Origin: Paraurantiacibacter namhicola
GTDB taxonomy: Bacteria > Pseudomonadota > Alphaproteobacteria > Sphingomonadales > Sphingomonadaceae
Direction: 5' to 3'
DNA length: 64,000 bases
NCBI RefSeq assembly: GCF_001687545.1
Contig: NZ_CP016545.1
Span: forward strand, 2,465,001 to 2,529,000
Shown: positions 44,404-53,742 of the stretch, piece after piece
Numbering within the stretch: position 1 is the first letter of the stretch
How the letters are laid out: each line of letters opens with the position of its first letter
Made by a program: the position numbers and the translations under genes
Notes under the pieces: generated by a model
What the model was told of the DNA's origin: nothing
Seen by the model: only the letters and a program-made list of their open reading frames with translations
Database searches by the model: none

Positions 44404-47400
44404 TCAGAAGTCAAAGCGGACGAGGAAGCTGAAGCGGCGATCGTTCCGGTAAGCGGAGCGGATCACCCGCGTGCCGTCGAAATCGATGACCGAGCTGGTC
44501 TGCGTCACTTCGTCGAGCAGGTTCACGCCCTGGACGCCGACCTTGATGTTGTCGGTGACGTCATAGAAGATCGACGCGTCCAGCTGGCCCGTGGCTTCAC
44601 CGTAGATCGGCGAGAACGGGAAGATCACGTCGCGCGGCGTCTGCAGGAACTCGCTGCGCCAGTTATACGCGGCACGGGCAGAGAAGCCGTACTTTTCGTA
44701 GAACAGCACGGCGTTGACCGTGTGCTTGGAGATGCCCGGCTGGGGCAGGTCGCCAAACACGTCGCCGGAACTGGCGAAGTCCTTCGAGTCCACATAGGTG
44801 TAGGTCAGCTGCGTGCCGAGGCCGCTCAGCGGGCCGGGGAGGAAGTCCCAGGCATGCTGGTAAGCGACTTCAACGCCGCGCAGCTTGGCCTCGCCGAAGT
44901 TAATCGGGCCGTTGACCTCGACTTCGGTGGTCGCACCGCTGGGGCTGGTGAATGTCCGCACCGAAGGACCGAAACCGAACAGGTTCGAGAAGTCCTTCTG
45001 GAACAACGCCATGGTCAGCGAGCCGACGTCAGCGAAATACCATTCCGCCGAGAAGTCGTAATTCCAGGCTTCGACCGGGCGGAGCAGGCGGTTGCCGGTG
45101 AAGATCTGGAACAGCGGACCGTCGGCCAGGCCGCCGGCCTGCGCCAGGTCGACCGTGTTGTCCGAGATGGAGCCGCCGGTGCGGAAGGACGAAAGGTCCG
45201 GCCGCGAGATGCCCTTGGAAACTGCCACGCGGAACAGGATGCCGTTGCCGATATCCAGTTTGGCGTTGAAGCTGGGCAGCCAGTTGGAGAACTCGATCGT
45301 CTCGTCATCGTTCAGGTTTTCGCCGGTAAAGACCGCCGCATATTCCTGAAGCCTGTTGGCCGGCAGCGAGCAGAAGCCCGGGACAGCCGGGTTATTCGGC
45401 TGGTTCGCGAAGGGCACGCAGTACGCCTGCAATTCTGCAGCCGTATATTGTCCGTCACTGTTGGCATCCACGTTGGGATCGATCGTCGGGAAGGTGATTT
45501 CGCCTTCGCTATCGATATCGGTCTGCACATAGCGCACGCCGATGTTACCCGTAAGCTCCCAGCCGTTGTTGAAGTAATGGCCGAAGTCCATGCGGGCATA
45601 GAGCGCAGTCGTGTTCTCATCCACGTCGGAGATTTCGCCGGGCAGGTAAGATGTGCCGGGGACCAGGCCCTGACGATTGTAGACCGGGCCCCAGATGTTG
45701 GAATCGACAGCCGGCGCGAAGGTGGAGATCGCGTTGGCGCGGCCTTCCACGGTGCCGTTGAAGTATTCCTCGATCAGGTTGTCGCCGCCAAAGAAGTATG
45801 CCGAACCGTCGCCATAGGGAACGGGGGCAGCACCACGCTGGAAGTTGTCGCCGAACGGGTTGTAGAGGTTCGCCGAGCCCGGGAAATCAAAGATGTACGC
45901 GCCGCCGCAACCGAAGGCCTGCGGATCGCCGCAGTTCCAGTTGCCATTACGCCGACCCCATTCCGCACTGAGGTTACCCCAGTTCGCGAAGTTCTGGCTG
46001 CGCGTTACGCGGTTGCGGTCACCCCAGCGGGCACCGAAACGGGCCTTGCGGAAGAAACCTTCATCGCTGACATCGTATTCGGCATCGAAACGTAGGCTGG
46101 TGAGGCTGCCTTCATTGCGAACCTGGTTGTCGATCAGGAACCAGTAAAGCGTACGCGCCGGATCGTTGAAGTAGTTGGGCGTGCCAACGCTGCTGGACGG
46201 CAGGAATTCGATCTGCGGCGTATCGCCGGTGTTGTCGATCCGCACGTCGCCGAAGCTCTTGGTCACGGCAATCACACCGTTTTCCTGGCGGTCGGACGAA
46301 ATGTGCTGCGCTTCGAAGTTGAACCGCAGGCGGTCCGTCACAGCCAGGTCGACATCGATGGAGATATCGTCCGTGCGGGCTTGGTCTTCCCGCTGGAAGC
46401 GCAGGAATTCGATCGGGATGCCCGGGCCGATGTTGTTGGTCAGCGTACCGGTCTGGAAGACACCGTTCGAATCGAAGGTCAGGTTCGAACCAGCGGCCGG
46501 AACGGCGAAGAACACTTCATCGTTCACCAGCGCAAGCGCAGCAAACTCATTCAGCTTGCCATCGACTTCGGCCTGCAGATATTCGATCGTGACGAGCGCC
46601 GCGCCGTCAGTGCTTTCCCACTGCAGCACGCCGGAGAATGCCTTACGGTCACGCTCCAGGTTCGTGGTGCGCACACCGCCGCCCTTCGGGACGATGACGG
46701 AATTGGCCGGCGGGAAGTTGCTGGCGTTGAAGTTCGGGTTGCCGGAATAACCGCCCGAACCGACATTGACGACGCGCAGGCAGCCCGCGGTCAGCGATGC
46801 GTCGCGGTAGCACGGGTCAGTCAGCTGCGAGGCATCGGTCCGCGTGACCAGTTCCTGCTGCGCATAACCGATCTGAACGCCGAAACGGCCCACGGGGGTT
46901 TCGCCGCTGTAGGACAGGAGCGTGGAGAAGCCGGGCGACCATTCTTCCGCGAGGTCGCCGACATTGTACTCAAACGTACCGGCAATCTTGAAACCGTCCG
47001 TATCGAGCGGCTTGCGGGTGACGAGGTTGACCGTACCGGAGATACCGCCGTCGATCATGTCGGCCGTGGTGTTCTTGTACACCTCGACGCGGCCGAGAAG
47101 TTCGGGCGACACGTCGTTGAAGGAAAGCGAGCGGCCGCCGTTTGCGGAGAAGATATCGCGGCCGTTCAGCTCGGAACGCACGAAGGCGAGGCCGCGGATG
47201 ATGACGCCGGAGCCTTCGACCGAGAAACGGTCGGGGTCGTCGCGCTGCTCGAAACGGGAGATGTTGACGCCGGGAACGCGCTGCAGGGCTTCTGCGACGG
47301 AGCGGTCGGGCAGAGCGCCGATGTCTTCCGCGCTGATGACGTCGACCACGGTGTCCGCGTCGCGCTTCACATCCTGCGCCGTGTTGAGCGAGGCGCGGAA

Positions 47401-47589
47401 GCCGGTGACGATGATGACGTTGTCGTCGTCTTCCACGCTTTCCGGCGTACCGGCGGGGAATTCCTGGTCTTCACTGACGTCCTGCGCGAACGCGGCGGGC
47501 GAGAGCGCCAGCGAAAGGGCCAGGCCCGACACCGTGGCCAGCGCACCTGCGCGGCCGGAACGCGAATCGCTCTTTTTCCTGAAATTCAT
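44404..47589 (-). CDS. Large TonB-dependent receptor (Caulobacter/Xanthomonas type)
   Basis: 1061 residues. Signal peptide at about 1-35, then the TonB-box region VIIVTGFRASLNTAQD and a plug domain with VDVISAEDIGALPDRSVAEALQRVPGV split by RGLAFVRSELNGR and VEVYKNTTADMIDGGI. The long beta-barrel ends in SFLVRFDF, with the C-terminal Phe needed for assembly. This subfamily (TIGR01782 type) commonly imports oligosaccharides, often beside a halogenase-like flavoprotein, as here. ATG 47589 follows GGGAGGAAG at 8 bases. Two LacI-type operators lie in the divergent control region. Confidence 0.93.
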   Translation of the reverse strand: MNFRKKSDSRSGRAGALATVSGLALSLALSPAAFAQDVSEDQEFPAGTPESVEDDDNVIIVTGFRASLNTAQDVKRDADTVVDVISAEDIGALPDRSVAEALQRVPGVNISRFEQRDDPDRFSVEGSGVIIRGLAFVRSELNGRDIFSANGGRSLSFNDVSPELLGRVEVYKNTTADMIDGGISGTVNLVTRKPLDTDGFKIAGTFEYNVGDLAEEWSPGFSTLLSYSGETPVGRFGVQIGYAQQELVTRTDASQLTDPCYRDASLTAGCLRVVNVGSGGYSGNPNFNASNFPPANSVIVPKGGGVRTTNLERDRKAFSGVLQWESTDGAALVTIEYLQAEVDGKLNEFAALALVNDEVFFAVPAAGSNLTFDSNGVFQTGTLTNNIGPGIPIEFLRFQREDQARTDDISIDVDLAVTDRLRFNFEAQHISSDRQENGVIAVTKSFGDVRIDNTGDTPQIEFLPSSSVGTPNYFNDPARTLYWFLIDNQVRNEGSLTSLRFDAEYDVSDEGFFRKARFGARWGDRNRVTRSQNFANWGNLSAEWGRRNGNWNCGDPQAFGCGGAYIFDFPGSANLYNPFGDNFQRGAAPVPYGDGSAYFFGGDNLIEEYFNGTVEGRANAISTFAPAVDSNIWGPVYNRQGLVPGTSYLPGEISDVDENTTALYARMDFGHYFNNGWELTGNIGVRYVQTDIDSEGEITFPTIDPNVDANSDGQYTAAELQAYCVPFANQPNNPAVPGFCSLPANRLQEYAAVFTGENLNDDETIEFSNWLPSFNAKLDIGNGILFRVAVSKGISRPDLSSFRTGGSISDNTVDLAQAGGLADGPLFQIFTGNRLLRPVEAWNYDFSAEWYFADVGSLTMALFQKDFSNLFGFGPSVRTFTSPSGATTEVEVNGPINFGEAKLRGVEVAYQHAWDFLPGPLSGLGTQLTYTYVDSKDFASSGDVFGDLPQPGISKHTVNAVLFYEKYGFSARAAYNWRSEFLQTPRDVIFPFSPIYGEATGQLDASIFYDVTDNIKVGVQGVNLLDEVTQTSSVIDFDGTRVIRSAYRNDRRFSFLVRFDF

Positions 47590-47650
47590 CAAACTTCCTC
47601 CCAATTGCAGGCGCAGTTCACCCACACTTCTGAGTGTCCGTTACCCATCA

Positions 47651-47688
47651 TTGTGAACGCTCACAAGGCAAAAAATGAGCGTTCACAA
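47651..47688. promoter_or_regulatory. Two LacI-type operators in the divergent promoter
   Basis: Site 1, TTGTGAACGCTCACAA (47651-47666), is palindromic in its outer six bases on each side around a central CG. Site 2 (47673-47688) contains TGAGCGTTCACAA, the exact reverse complement of 13 bases of site 1, again around a central CG. The centres are 22 bp apart, two helical turns. Even palindromes with central CG are typical of LacI-family repressors. The regulator gene is not in the window. Confidence 0.68.
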
Positions 47689-47763
47689 TTGCGCATTTGC
47701 AGCGTAGGAAAAGTGCAACACTTCCGCCGCGGCGCGGTTCAATCGGAACGGACAGGGCAATCC

Positions 47764-49275
47764 ATGGCAATCGAGAAGATCGTAATCGTCGGCGGTGGCA
47801 CGGCCGGCTGGATGGCCGCTGCGGCCCTCTCGCGCCTGATCGAAGGCAGTTCGCTCAGCGTCACGCTGATCGAATCCGAACAGATCGGGACGGTCGGCGT
47901 GGGAGAGGCCACAATCCCGCCCTTCGTCGACTTCAACCGCCAGCTGGAGATCGACGAGCGCGAGCTGCTGTCGATGATCAACGGCACGTTCAAGCTGGGC
48001 ATCCAGTTCGTGAACTGGGGCCAGGTGGGTGACAGCTACATCCACCCCTTCGGCGATTACGGCTACCAGATCGACGGCGTACCCTTCCATCACCTGTGGC
48101 ACCGGATGCAGGCGCTGGGCGACAAGCGCCCGATCCAGGTCTTCAATGCCGAGACCATGGCCGCGTTCTTCGGCAAGTTCGCGCCCACGCCGGAGAACCA
48201 GCTTGAAGACCTGCCGCCGGTCAACTTTGCCTATCACATCGATGCCGGCGCCTACGCCCGCTTCCTGCGCCGCTATGCCGAGAAGCGCGGTGCCGTCCGG
48301 CTGGAAGGCCGCATCGAGGATACCGCACTCGACGCCGAGACCGGCTTCGTCACCTCCGTCACCATGGATAATGGCGAGACCGTGGAAGGCGATTTCTTCG
48401 TCGACTGTTCAGGCTTCCGCGGCCTGCTGATCGAGCAGGCGCTGGAGACGGGATACGAGGACTGGTCCCACTGGCTGCCTTGCGACCGCGCCGTGGCCCT
48501 GCCCTGCAACCGCGACGATGGCAGCCCGCCTGCCCCCTTCACCCGCGCCACGGCCCATTCCGCCGGCTGGCAATGGCAGGTCCCGCTGCAGCACCGCAAC
48601 GGCAATGGCCATGTCTATTGCAGCACCCACATGGGCGATGACGAAGCGCATGCGATCCTGACTTCGAACCTTGCGGGCAAACCGACGGCGGACCCGAATT
48701 TCCTCCGCTTCACCACCGGGCGGCGCAAGAAGTTCTGGAACAAGAATGTCGTGGCCCTGGGGCTGGCCGGTGGCTTCATGGAGCCGCTGGAGTCCACCTC
48801 CATCCACCTGATCAACACCGGGGTGACCAAGCTGATGGCGCTGCTGTCACTCAGCGGCGTCACGCAGGCACAGGAAGACGCCTTCAACCGGCTTACGGGC
48901 AAGGAATACGACCGGATCCGCGATTTCCTGATCCTGCATTACCACCGCACGGACCGGACCGATTCCGATTTCTGGAATTACGTGCGCACGATGGATGTGC
49001 CGGACACGCTGAAAGAGAAGATGAGCCTGTTCCAATCCATGGGTCAGGTCTTCCGCGAGGATGACGAGCTGTTCACGCAGACCAGCTGGGCCGCGGTGAT
49101 GCTGGGCCAGGGGCTGAAGATGCAGGGCCACAGCGCCACCGCAGACGCGCTGGACCTCAACGCACTGAAGCCCGAGATCGATGGCATCGAGCAGTCCATC
49201 CGCTTTCTGGTGCAGAACATGCCCGCGCACGGCGAGTTCCTGGCGCGTTACTGCCCGGCATCCGCCGCTGCGTGA
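47764..49275 (+). CDS. Tryptophan-halogenase family flavoprotein
   Basis: 503 residues. FAD-binding VIVGGGTAGWMAAAAL at the N-terminus; the catalytic lysine corresponding to Lys79 of PrnA is Lys77 in INGTFKLGIQFVNW; GWQWQVPL matches the WxWxIP motif; and the catalytic glutamate lies in EPLESTSIH. All known halogenase residues are therefore kept. Family knowledge: these use FADH2, oxygen and chloride or bromide to halogenate tryptophan or other indoles. In this genomic setting, next to a TonB receptor, the real substrate is unproven and may be a sugar-linked or imported compound. It is divergent from the receptor and shares its operators. Confidence 0.88.
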   Translation: MAIEKIVIVGGGTAGWMAAAALSRLIEGSSLSVTLIESEQIGTVGVGEATIPPFVDFNRQLEIDERELLSMINGTFKLGIQFVNWGQVGDSYIHPFGDYGYQIDGVPFHHLWHRMQALGDKRPIQVFNAETMAAFFGKFAPTPENQLEDLPPVNFAYHIDAGAYARFLRRYAEKRGAVRLEGRIEDTALDAETGFVTSVTMDNGETVEGDFFVDCSGFRGLLIEQALETGYEDWSHWLPCDRAVALPCNRDDGSPPAPFTRATAHSAGWQWQVPLQHRNGNGHVYCSTHMGDDEAHAILTSNLAGKPTADPNFLRFTTGRRKKFWNKNVVALGLAGGFMEPLESTSIHLINTGVTKLMALLSLSGVTQAQEDAFNRLTGKEYDRIRDFLILHYHRTDRTDSDFWNYVRTMDVPDTLKEKMSLFQSMGQVFREDDELFTQTSWAAVMLGQGLKMQGHSATADALDLNALKPEIDGIEQSIRFLVQNMPAHGEFLARYCPASAAA

Positions 49276-49291
49276 CCTGATCTTTGGGAAG

Positions 49292-49367
49292 TGGTGCCGC
49301 TTAGAGGATTCGAACCTCTGACCCCATCATTACGAATGATGTGCTCTACCAACTGAGCTAAAGCGGC
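49292..49367 (-). tRNA. tRNA-Thr (anticodon CGT)
   Basis: 76 bases including an encoded CCA. The acceptor stem GCCGCTT/AAGCGGC, D-arm, anticodon stem CATCA/TGATG with loop TTCGTAA, and T-arm AGAGG-TTCGAAT-CCTCT are complete. The anticodon CGT reads ACG codons. Confidence 0.95.
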
Positions 49368-49425
49368 GCCCGTGAGGCCCGTTATCGCGTGCGGTGGCCG
49401 CTTGCAATTGCCGGACTTCAAAAAA

Positions 49426-49499
49426 TGGAGGCCCGAGCCGGAATCGAACCGGCGTGCAAGGATTTGCAGTCCTCTGCGTAACCACTCCGCCATCGGGCC
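49426..49499 (-). tRNA. tRNA-Cys (anticodon GCA)
   Basis: 74 bases including an encoded CCA. Acceptor GGCCCGA/TCGGGCC with discriminator T, anticodon stem GAGGA/TCCTT with loop CTGCAAA, and T-arm GCCGG-TTCGATT-CCGGC. It lies 59 bases from tRNA-Thr on the same strand, so the two may form one transcript. Confidence 0.95.
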
Positions 49500-49589
49500 T
49501 CACCCTGCCTGACGACAGGAAGTGCGCCCCTAGCGAATGCGGGAATGGAGGGCAACGCGATTCTTGCCGCGCCATGGCGGGCCAGGCGA

Positions 49590-50411
49590 TCAGCCCGCGT
49601 CGGAGCTGGCCGGCTGGAGCCCCTGGGTGCGAAGATAGGCATCCAGCCTGTCCTCGCCGGACCTGCTGCCATGTGCCGCATCCCGCAGCATGAAGGGACC
49701 GTGAGCGCCGGGCTCCAGCCGGTAACCCCCGCGCGGATCTGTAACCACGATGCCGCTGCAGTCATTGGCGGCCAGCTTCGATCGCAGGCGGGCCACGTGG
49801 ACTTCCACGCTGTTCGTTTCCGGAATGTGGTTGAGCCGCCAGACATCGCGCAGCAATTGCTCGCGAGTCACCGGCTCCCCCGGATCATCGGCCAGCCGCC
49901 ACAATACGCCGAATTCGCGGGGGTGGAGCCTCAGCCAGTTGGCTCCCGATCGCGCGTCGCGGTGGAACAGGTCCAGCGTGAGCGGCCCGATTTCGCGCCA
50001 GCGCGGCAGCATGTCGAACATGTCCGCCACGCGCGCGGCGCGTACGGCAAGTTCGCTCGATCCGGTGGCGGCAGGCAGCGCCTCGGCGCAGCCCAACTTG
50101 ATCAGCGCGGCGCGCGTTGCCGGTTCTTCCGCGCCCAGCATGATCATGCGCCAGGCCGGCTGGTCCGCTTCGGCGATGGCGATGCCTTCGGACGCGGCAA
50201 GCGGGCGCAGGTCGCACAGCAGGACATGCTTGCAGGTGGCGCGCGCGCCGTGATGGCCGCGGCACAATTGCCAGCCATGCGACCGCAAATCCCATTCAGG
50301 AGGCGGATCGGCCGGCCGGCCAATCCATCCAAACCATCTCAAAACGTCACTCCGCCCCGCTGCAGGCTGCAAAGGACCAGCCTTGGCGCAGGGATGCAAG
50401 CTGGCAATCAC
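49590..50411 (-). CDS. Winged-helix (OmpR/PhoB-type) regulator with receiver-like N-domain
   Basis: 273 residues from GTG 50411. The C-terminal OmpR/PhoB DNA-binding domain lies at about 145-245, with FGVLWRLADDPGEPVTREQLL, the recognition helix region NSVEVHVARLRSKL and the wing TDPRGGYRL. Residues about 60-135 have the beta/alpha spacing of a receiver (HVLLCDL, RMIMLG, GCAEALP) but lack the usual acidic pair, Thr/Ser switch and Lys. It may be a phosphorylation-independent regulator. The Ala/Arg-rich tail continues to residue 273. The start is uncertain because no strong ribosome site is seen. No histidine kinase is adjacent. Confidence 0.78.
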   Translation of the reverse strand: MIASLHPCAKAGPLQPAAGRSDVLRWFGWIGRPADPPPEWDLRSHGWQLCRGHHGARATCKHVLLCDLRPLAASEGIAIAEADQPAWRMIMLGAEEPATRAALIKLGCAEALPAATGSSELAVRAARVADMFDMLPRWREIGPLTLDLFHRDARSGANWLRLHPREFGVLWRLADDPGEPVTREQLLRDVWRLNHIPETNSVEVHVARLRSKLAANDCSGIVVTDPRGGYRLEPGAHGPFMLRDAAHGSRSGEDRLDAYLRTQGLQPASSDAG

Positions 50412-50488
50412 CCTGATGGTCGATTGCGGGACGGTTACAAGGACTTACCTTCGCGCGGGCAAAGCCGCAGCCAGGCTGGATATGCTGC

Positions 50489-51679
50489 CTATTCCGCGCC
50501 GCCCGGGCCGGACAGGAACCGCTTGATGTTACGTGCAGCCTGGCGAAGGCGCTGCTCGTTTTCCACCATGGCAATGCGCACATGTCCCTCGCCGCGCTCG
50601 CCAAAGCCGACGCCCGCAGCAACGGCAACGCCCGCTTCGGTCAGCAGCCGTTTGGAGAACTCCAGGCTGCCCATATGCGCCATCTGTTCGGGCAGCGGGG
50701 CCCAGGTGAACATGGATGCGGCGGGCAGCGGGATCGGCCAGCCAGCGCGGGTGAAGCTTTCCACCATCACGTCGCGCCGTTTCTGGTAGAGGTCGCGGTT
50801 GCGCTGCACCACGTCCTCCGGCCCGTTGAGCGCGGCGCAGGCGGCGGCCTGGATGGGCGTAAAGGCGCCGTAGTCCAGATAGCTCTTCACCCGCGTCAGC
50901 GCGGCGACCATCCGCCGGTTGCCGACACAGAAACCCATGCGCCATCCGGCCATGGAGAAGGTCTTGGACAGGCTGGTAAACTCCACCGCCACGTCCTTCG
51001 CGCCCTTCACCTGCAGGATGGAGGGCGTCGGCTTCCCGTCGAAATACAGTTCCGAATAGGCGAGGTCGGACAGCACCATCACCTTGTTGTCGCGCGCCCA
51101 GTCCACCAGCCGTTCGTAGAATGCCAGGTCCACCACTTCGGCCGTGGGGTTGGACGGGTAATTCACGATCAGCACGGTGGGGCGCGGCACGGTGTAGGCC
51201 ATGGCCGCTTCCAGCGCGCGCCAGTAGTCCTCGTTCGGGGTGACCGGCACGGAGCGGATCGTCGCGCCCGCCACGATGAAACCGAAGGTGTGGATCGGGT
51301 AGGACGGGTTCGGCGCCAGCACCACATCCCCCGGCGCGCTGATCGCGGTGGCCAGGCTGGCCAGGCCTTCCTTCGAACCCATGGTGACGACAACCTCGCC
51401 GTCCGGGTCCAGGTCGACGCCGAAGCGCCGCGCGTAATAATCGGCCTGCGCCTTGCGCAGCCCCGGTATGCCGCGCGACTGGGAATAGCCGTGCGCATTT
51501 GGCTTTCGTGCCACCTCGCACAATTTGTCGATCACATAATCGGGCGGCGGCAGGTCGGGATTGCCCATGCCAAGGTCGATGATGTCCTGCCCCGCCTGCC
51601 GTGCAGCATGCCGCATCGCGTTCACTTCCGCGATCACATACGGCGGCAGGCGCTTCATGCGGTAGAATTCTTCGTCCAT
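50489..51679 (-). CDS. Class I/II PLP-dependent aminotransferase, AlaC/DapL-like
   Basis: 396 residues. The PLP lysine is in FTSLSKTFSMAGWRMGF; other fold-type I landmarks are DLGMGNPDLPPP, MGSKEGLASLA, NYPSNPTAEV and VMVLSDLAYSELYFDG. The closest named groups are alanine transaminase AlaC and LL-diaminopimelate aminotransferase. Alanine or another keto acid is the likely amino acceptor, but specificity cannot be read from the sequence. Start ATG 51679; an in-frame ATG at 51658 may be the true start because GAGGGAC lies very close to 51679. Confidence 0.9.
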   Translation of the reverse strand: MDEEFYRMKRLPPYVIAEVNAMRHAARQAGQDIIDLGMGNPDLPPPDYVIDKLCEVARKPNAHGYSQSRGIPGLRKAQADYYARRFGVDLDPDGEVVVTMGSKEGLASLATAISAPGDVVLAPNPSYPIHTFGFIVAGATIRSVPVTPNEDYWRALEAAMAYTVPRPTVLIVNYPSNPTAEVVDLAFYERLVDWARDNKVMVLSDLAYSELYFDGKPTPSILQVKGAKDVAVEFTSLSKTFSMAGWRMGFCVGNRRMVAALTRVKSYLDYGAFTPIQAAACAALNGPEDVVQRNRDLYQKRRDVMVESFTRAGWPIPLPAASMFTWAPLPEQMAHMGSLEFSKRLLTEAGVAVAAGVGFGERGEGHVRIAMVENEQRLRQAARNIKRFLSGPGGAE

Positions 51680-51807
51680 GTCCCTCGGCCAATCACAGCA
51701 GGTTCGCGGCCGTTACTGCCGGTTTCCTTTGGTCCGCGCAATGCGCGCTGGAAGCAGCGGCAACAAAATGGTCCTGACAATTTCTTCGCATGCGCTAAGC
51801 TGCGGCC

Positions 51808-53679
51808 ATGGCAAAGCAGGATGACAGCTCGCAAGACGTGGCCAATATCTTCACGGAGATGCTGCGGATCCAGGGGGAAGTGGCGCGGCAGGCCTTCGGC
51901 ACCGCGCTGCCCGGCTATGACGGGCTGGTCCCCGACCAGGAGCAGATCGACGAATGGGGCAAATCCACGCTGCGCATCCAGAAGATGTGGCTCGATGCGG
52001 GCGGGCGGGAAGATGACAGCCCCCTGCCCCTGATGGCGGACCCCGCCAGCTGGTTCGACACTATGCAGAAGCTGGCACAGGCGAATCCGCTGCTCGATCC
52101 CGATCGCCAGCAGGCCATGATGGCCGAAGGGCTGGAGCTTTGGGAGCGGGTGCTGGGCGGATACGGCATCGGCCCCAAGGCTGGCGGCGAGGAACCCTCC
52201 GAACTGCCGCGCAAGGATCGCCGCTTTGCCGATCCCGCCTGGCGCGAGCAGCCTGTCTATGCCCTGATGCACCAGACTTACCTGCTGCTGGCAGAGCGCA
52301 TCCAGCAGGCGGTGGACGGCCTGCAGGGCATGGAAGAGGAAGAGCGTGAGCAGCTGCGCTTCGCCACCCGGTCCGTGCTGGAGGCGATGAGCCCGGCCAA
52401 TTTCCCGCTGACCAACCCTGTGGTGCTGGAACGCACGCTGGACACGCAGGGCCGCAACCTTGTGACGGGGATGGAGCGGCTGGCGGGCGACATCGAGCGC
52501 GGCCAGCTGACCCATACGGATTCCAGCGCCTTCACGCTTGGCAAGAACATCGCGGTGACGCCCGGCAAGGTTGTGCACGAGACGCCGATGTACCAGCTGA
52601 TCCAGTATTCGCCGGCGACGGACGAGGTGTACCAGACGCCGCTGGTGATCTTCCCGCCATGGATCAACCGCTTCTACATCCTGGACCTGAACCCCAAGAA
52701 AAGCTTCGTGCGCTGGGCGGTCGAGCAGGGGCTGACCGTCTTCATGGTCAGTTGGAAGAGCGCCGACGAGAGCATGGCGGATGTCGAGTGGGACGATTAC
52801 ATCCGCGCCCAGATCGATGCGATCGACCATGTCCGCGCGCGCCTGAAAGTGCCCGCCGTCCACACCATCGGCTATTGCGTCGCGGGCACGACGCTGGCGG
52901 CGACGCTGGCGATCCTGGCGCGGCGCGGCGAGGCGGACAAGGTCGCCAGCGCCACCTTCTTCACCGCGCAGGTCGATTTCGAGCAGGCGGGCGAGCTGAA
53001 GCACTTTGTCGACGATACGAAGCTGGAAATGATCCGGCAGGCCAGCCAGGGCGGATACCTTGACGGACGCTACATGGCCGCCACCTTCAACCTGCTGCGC
53101 GGGTCGGACCTGATCTGGAACACGATGGTGCAGCATTACCTGCTTGGCGAGGATTATCCCGCCTTCGACCTGCTGCACTGGAACGGGGATGTCACCAACC
53201 TGCCCGCCAAGTGGCACAGCCAGTACCTGCGCGATTTGTATCGCGACAACCGGCTGGTCGTGCCCGACGCGCTGGTGGCGGATGGCACCAGCATCGACCT
53301 CAACCTGATCGAGACCCCAGCCTATGTGCAGGCTGGCCGCGAGGACCACATCGCCCCGCCGGAAAGCGTGTGGAAGCTGGGCCAGGTGCTGAACGGGCCG
53401 GTGCGCTTCGTTCTGGCCGGCAGCGGGCATATCGCCGGCGTGGTCAATCCGCCGGGTTCGGGTAAGTACCAGTACTGGATCAACGATGGTGAGCCGGGCA
53501 GCCTGGACGAGTTCCGCGAAGGCGCAGTCGAACACCCCGGAAGCTGGTGGACTGACTGGATCGCCTGGATCGAGCAGCAAGCCCCCAAGCGCATCAAGGC
53601 GACCGGGAAACGCAAGCCCGGATCGGGCCGCGACAAGGTGATAGAGGATGCACCGGGCCGCTACGTAGCCACCCGATAA
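51808..53679 (+). CDS. phaC: Class I poly(3-hydroxyalkanoate) synthase
   Basis: Polymerises hydroxyacyl-CoA into PHA at granule surfaces. 623 residues. The lipase-like box IGYCVAGTT carries Cys357; the catalytic Asp and His are in REDHIAPPESVW and GSGHIAGVVNPP. The N-terminal region (about 1-200) matches class I enzymes that work without PhaE. phaA and phaB are not beside it. The phasin gene and its operators follow downstream. Confidence 0.94.
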   Translation: MAKQDDSSQDVANIFTEMLRIQGEVARQAFGTALPGYDGLVPDQEQIDEWGKSTLRIQKMWLDAGGREDDSPLPLMADPASWFDTMQKLAQANPLLDPDRQQAMMAEGLELWERVLGGYGIGPKAGGEEPSELPRKDRRFADPAWREQPVYALMHQTYLLLAERIQQAVDGLQGMEEEEREQLRFATRSVLEAMSPANFPLTNPVVLERTLDTQGRNLVTGMERLAGDIERGQLTHTDSSAFTLGKNIAVTPGKVVHETPMYQLIQYSPATDEVYQTPLVIFPPWINRFYILDLNPKKSFVRWAVEQGLTVFMVSWKSADESMADVEWDDYIRAQIDAIDHVRARLKVPAVHTIGYCVAGTTLAATLAILARRGEADKVASATFFTAQVDFEQAGELKHFVDDTKLEMIRQASQGGYLDGRYMAATFNLLRGSDLIWNTMVQHYLLGEDYPAFDLLHWNGDVTNLPAKWHSQYLRDLYRDNRLVVPDALVADGTSIDLNLIETPAYVQAGREDHIAPPESVWKLGQVLNGPVRFVLAGSGHIAGVVNPPGSGKYQYWINDGEPGSLDEFREGAVEHPGSWWTDWIAWIEQQAPKRIKATGKRKPGSGRDKVIEDAPGRYVATR

Positions 53680-53742
53680 TCGCCTTAGCCAGTTGAAAAA
53701 CCGCCGAAATCTGTCCTGGCGCGACGAGCCGTGCACCAATTA

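Noticed and set aside
44386-46095. A 569-codon plus-strand open frame antisense to the TonB receptor
   Set aside because: It is a mirror of barrel-coding sequence and has no ribosome site or family motif.
46303-47763. An N-terminal extension of nearly 490 codons in frame with the halogenase-like gene
   Set aside because: It would overlap the TonB receptor and the operators. The FAD motif begins right after ATG 47764, as in the family.
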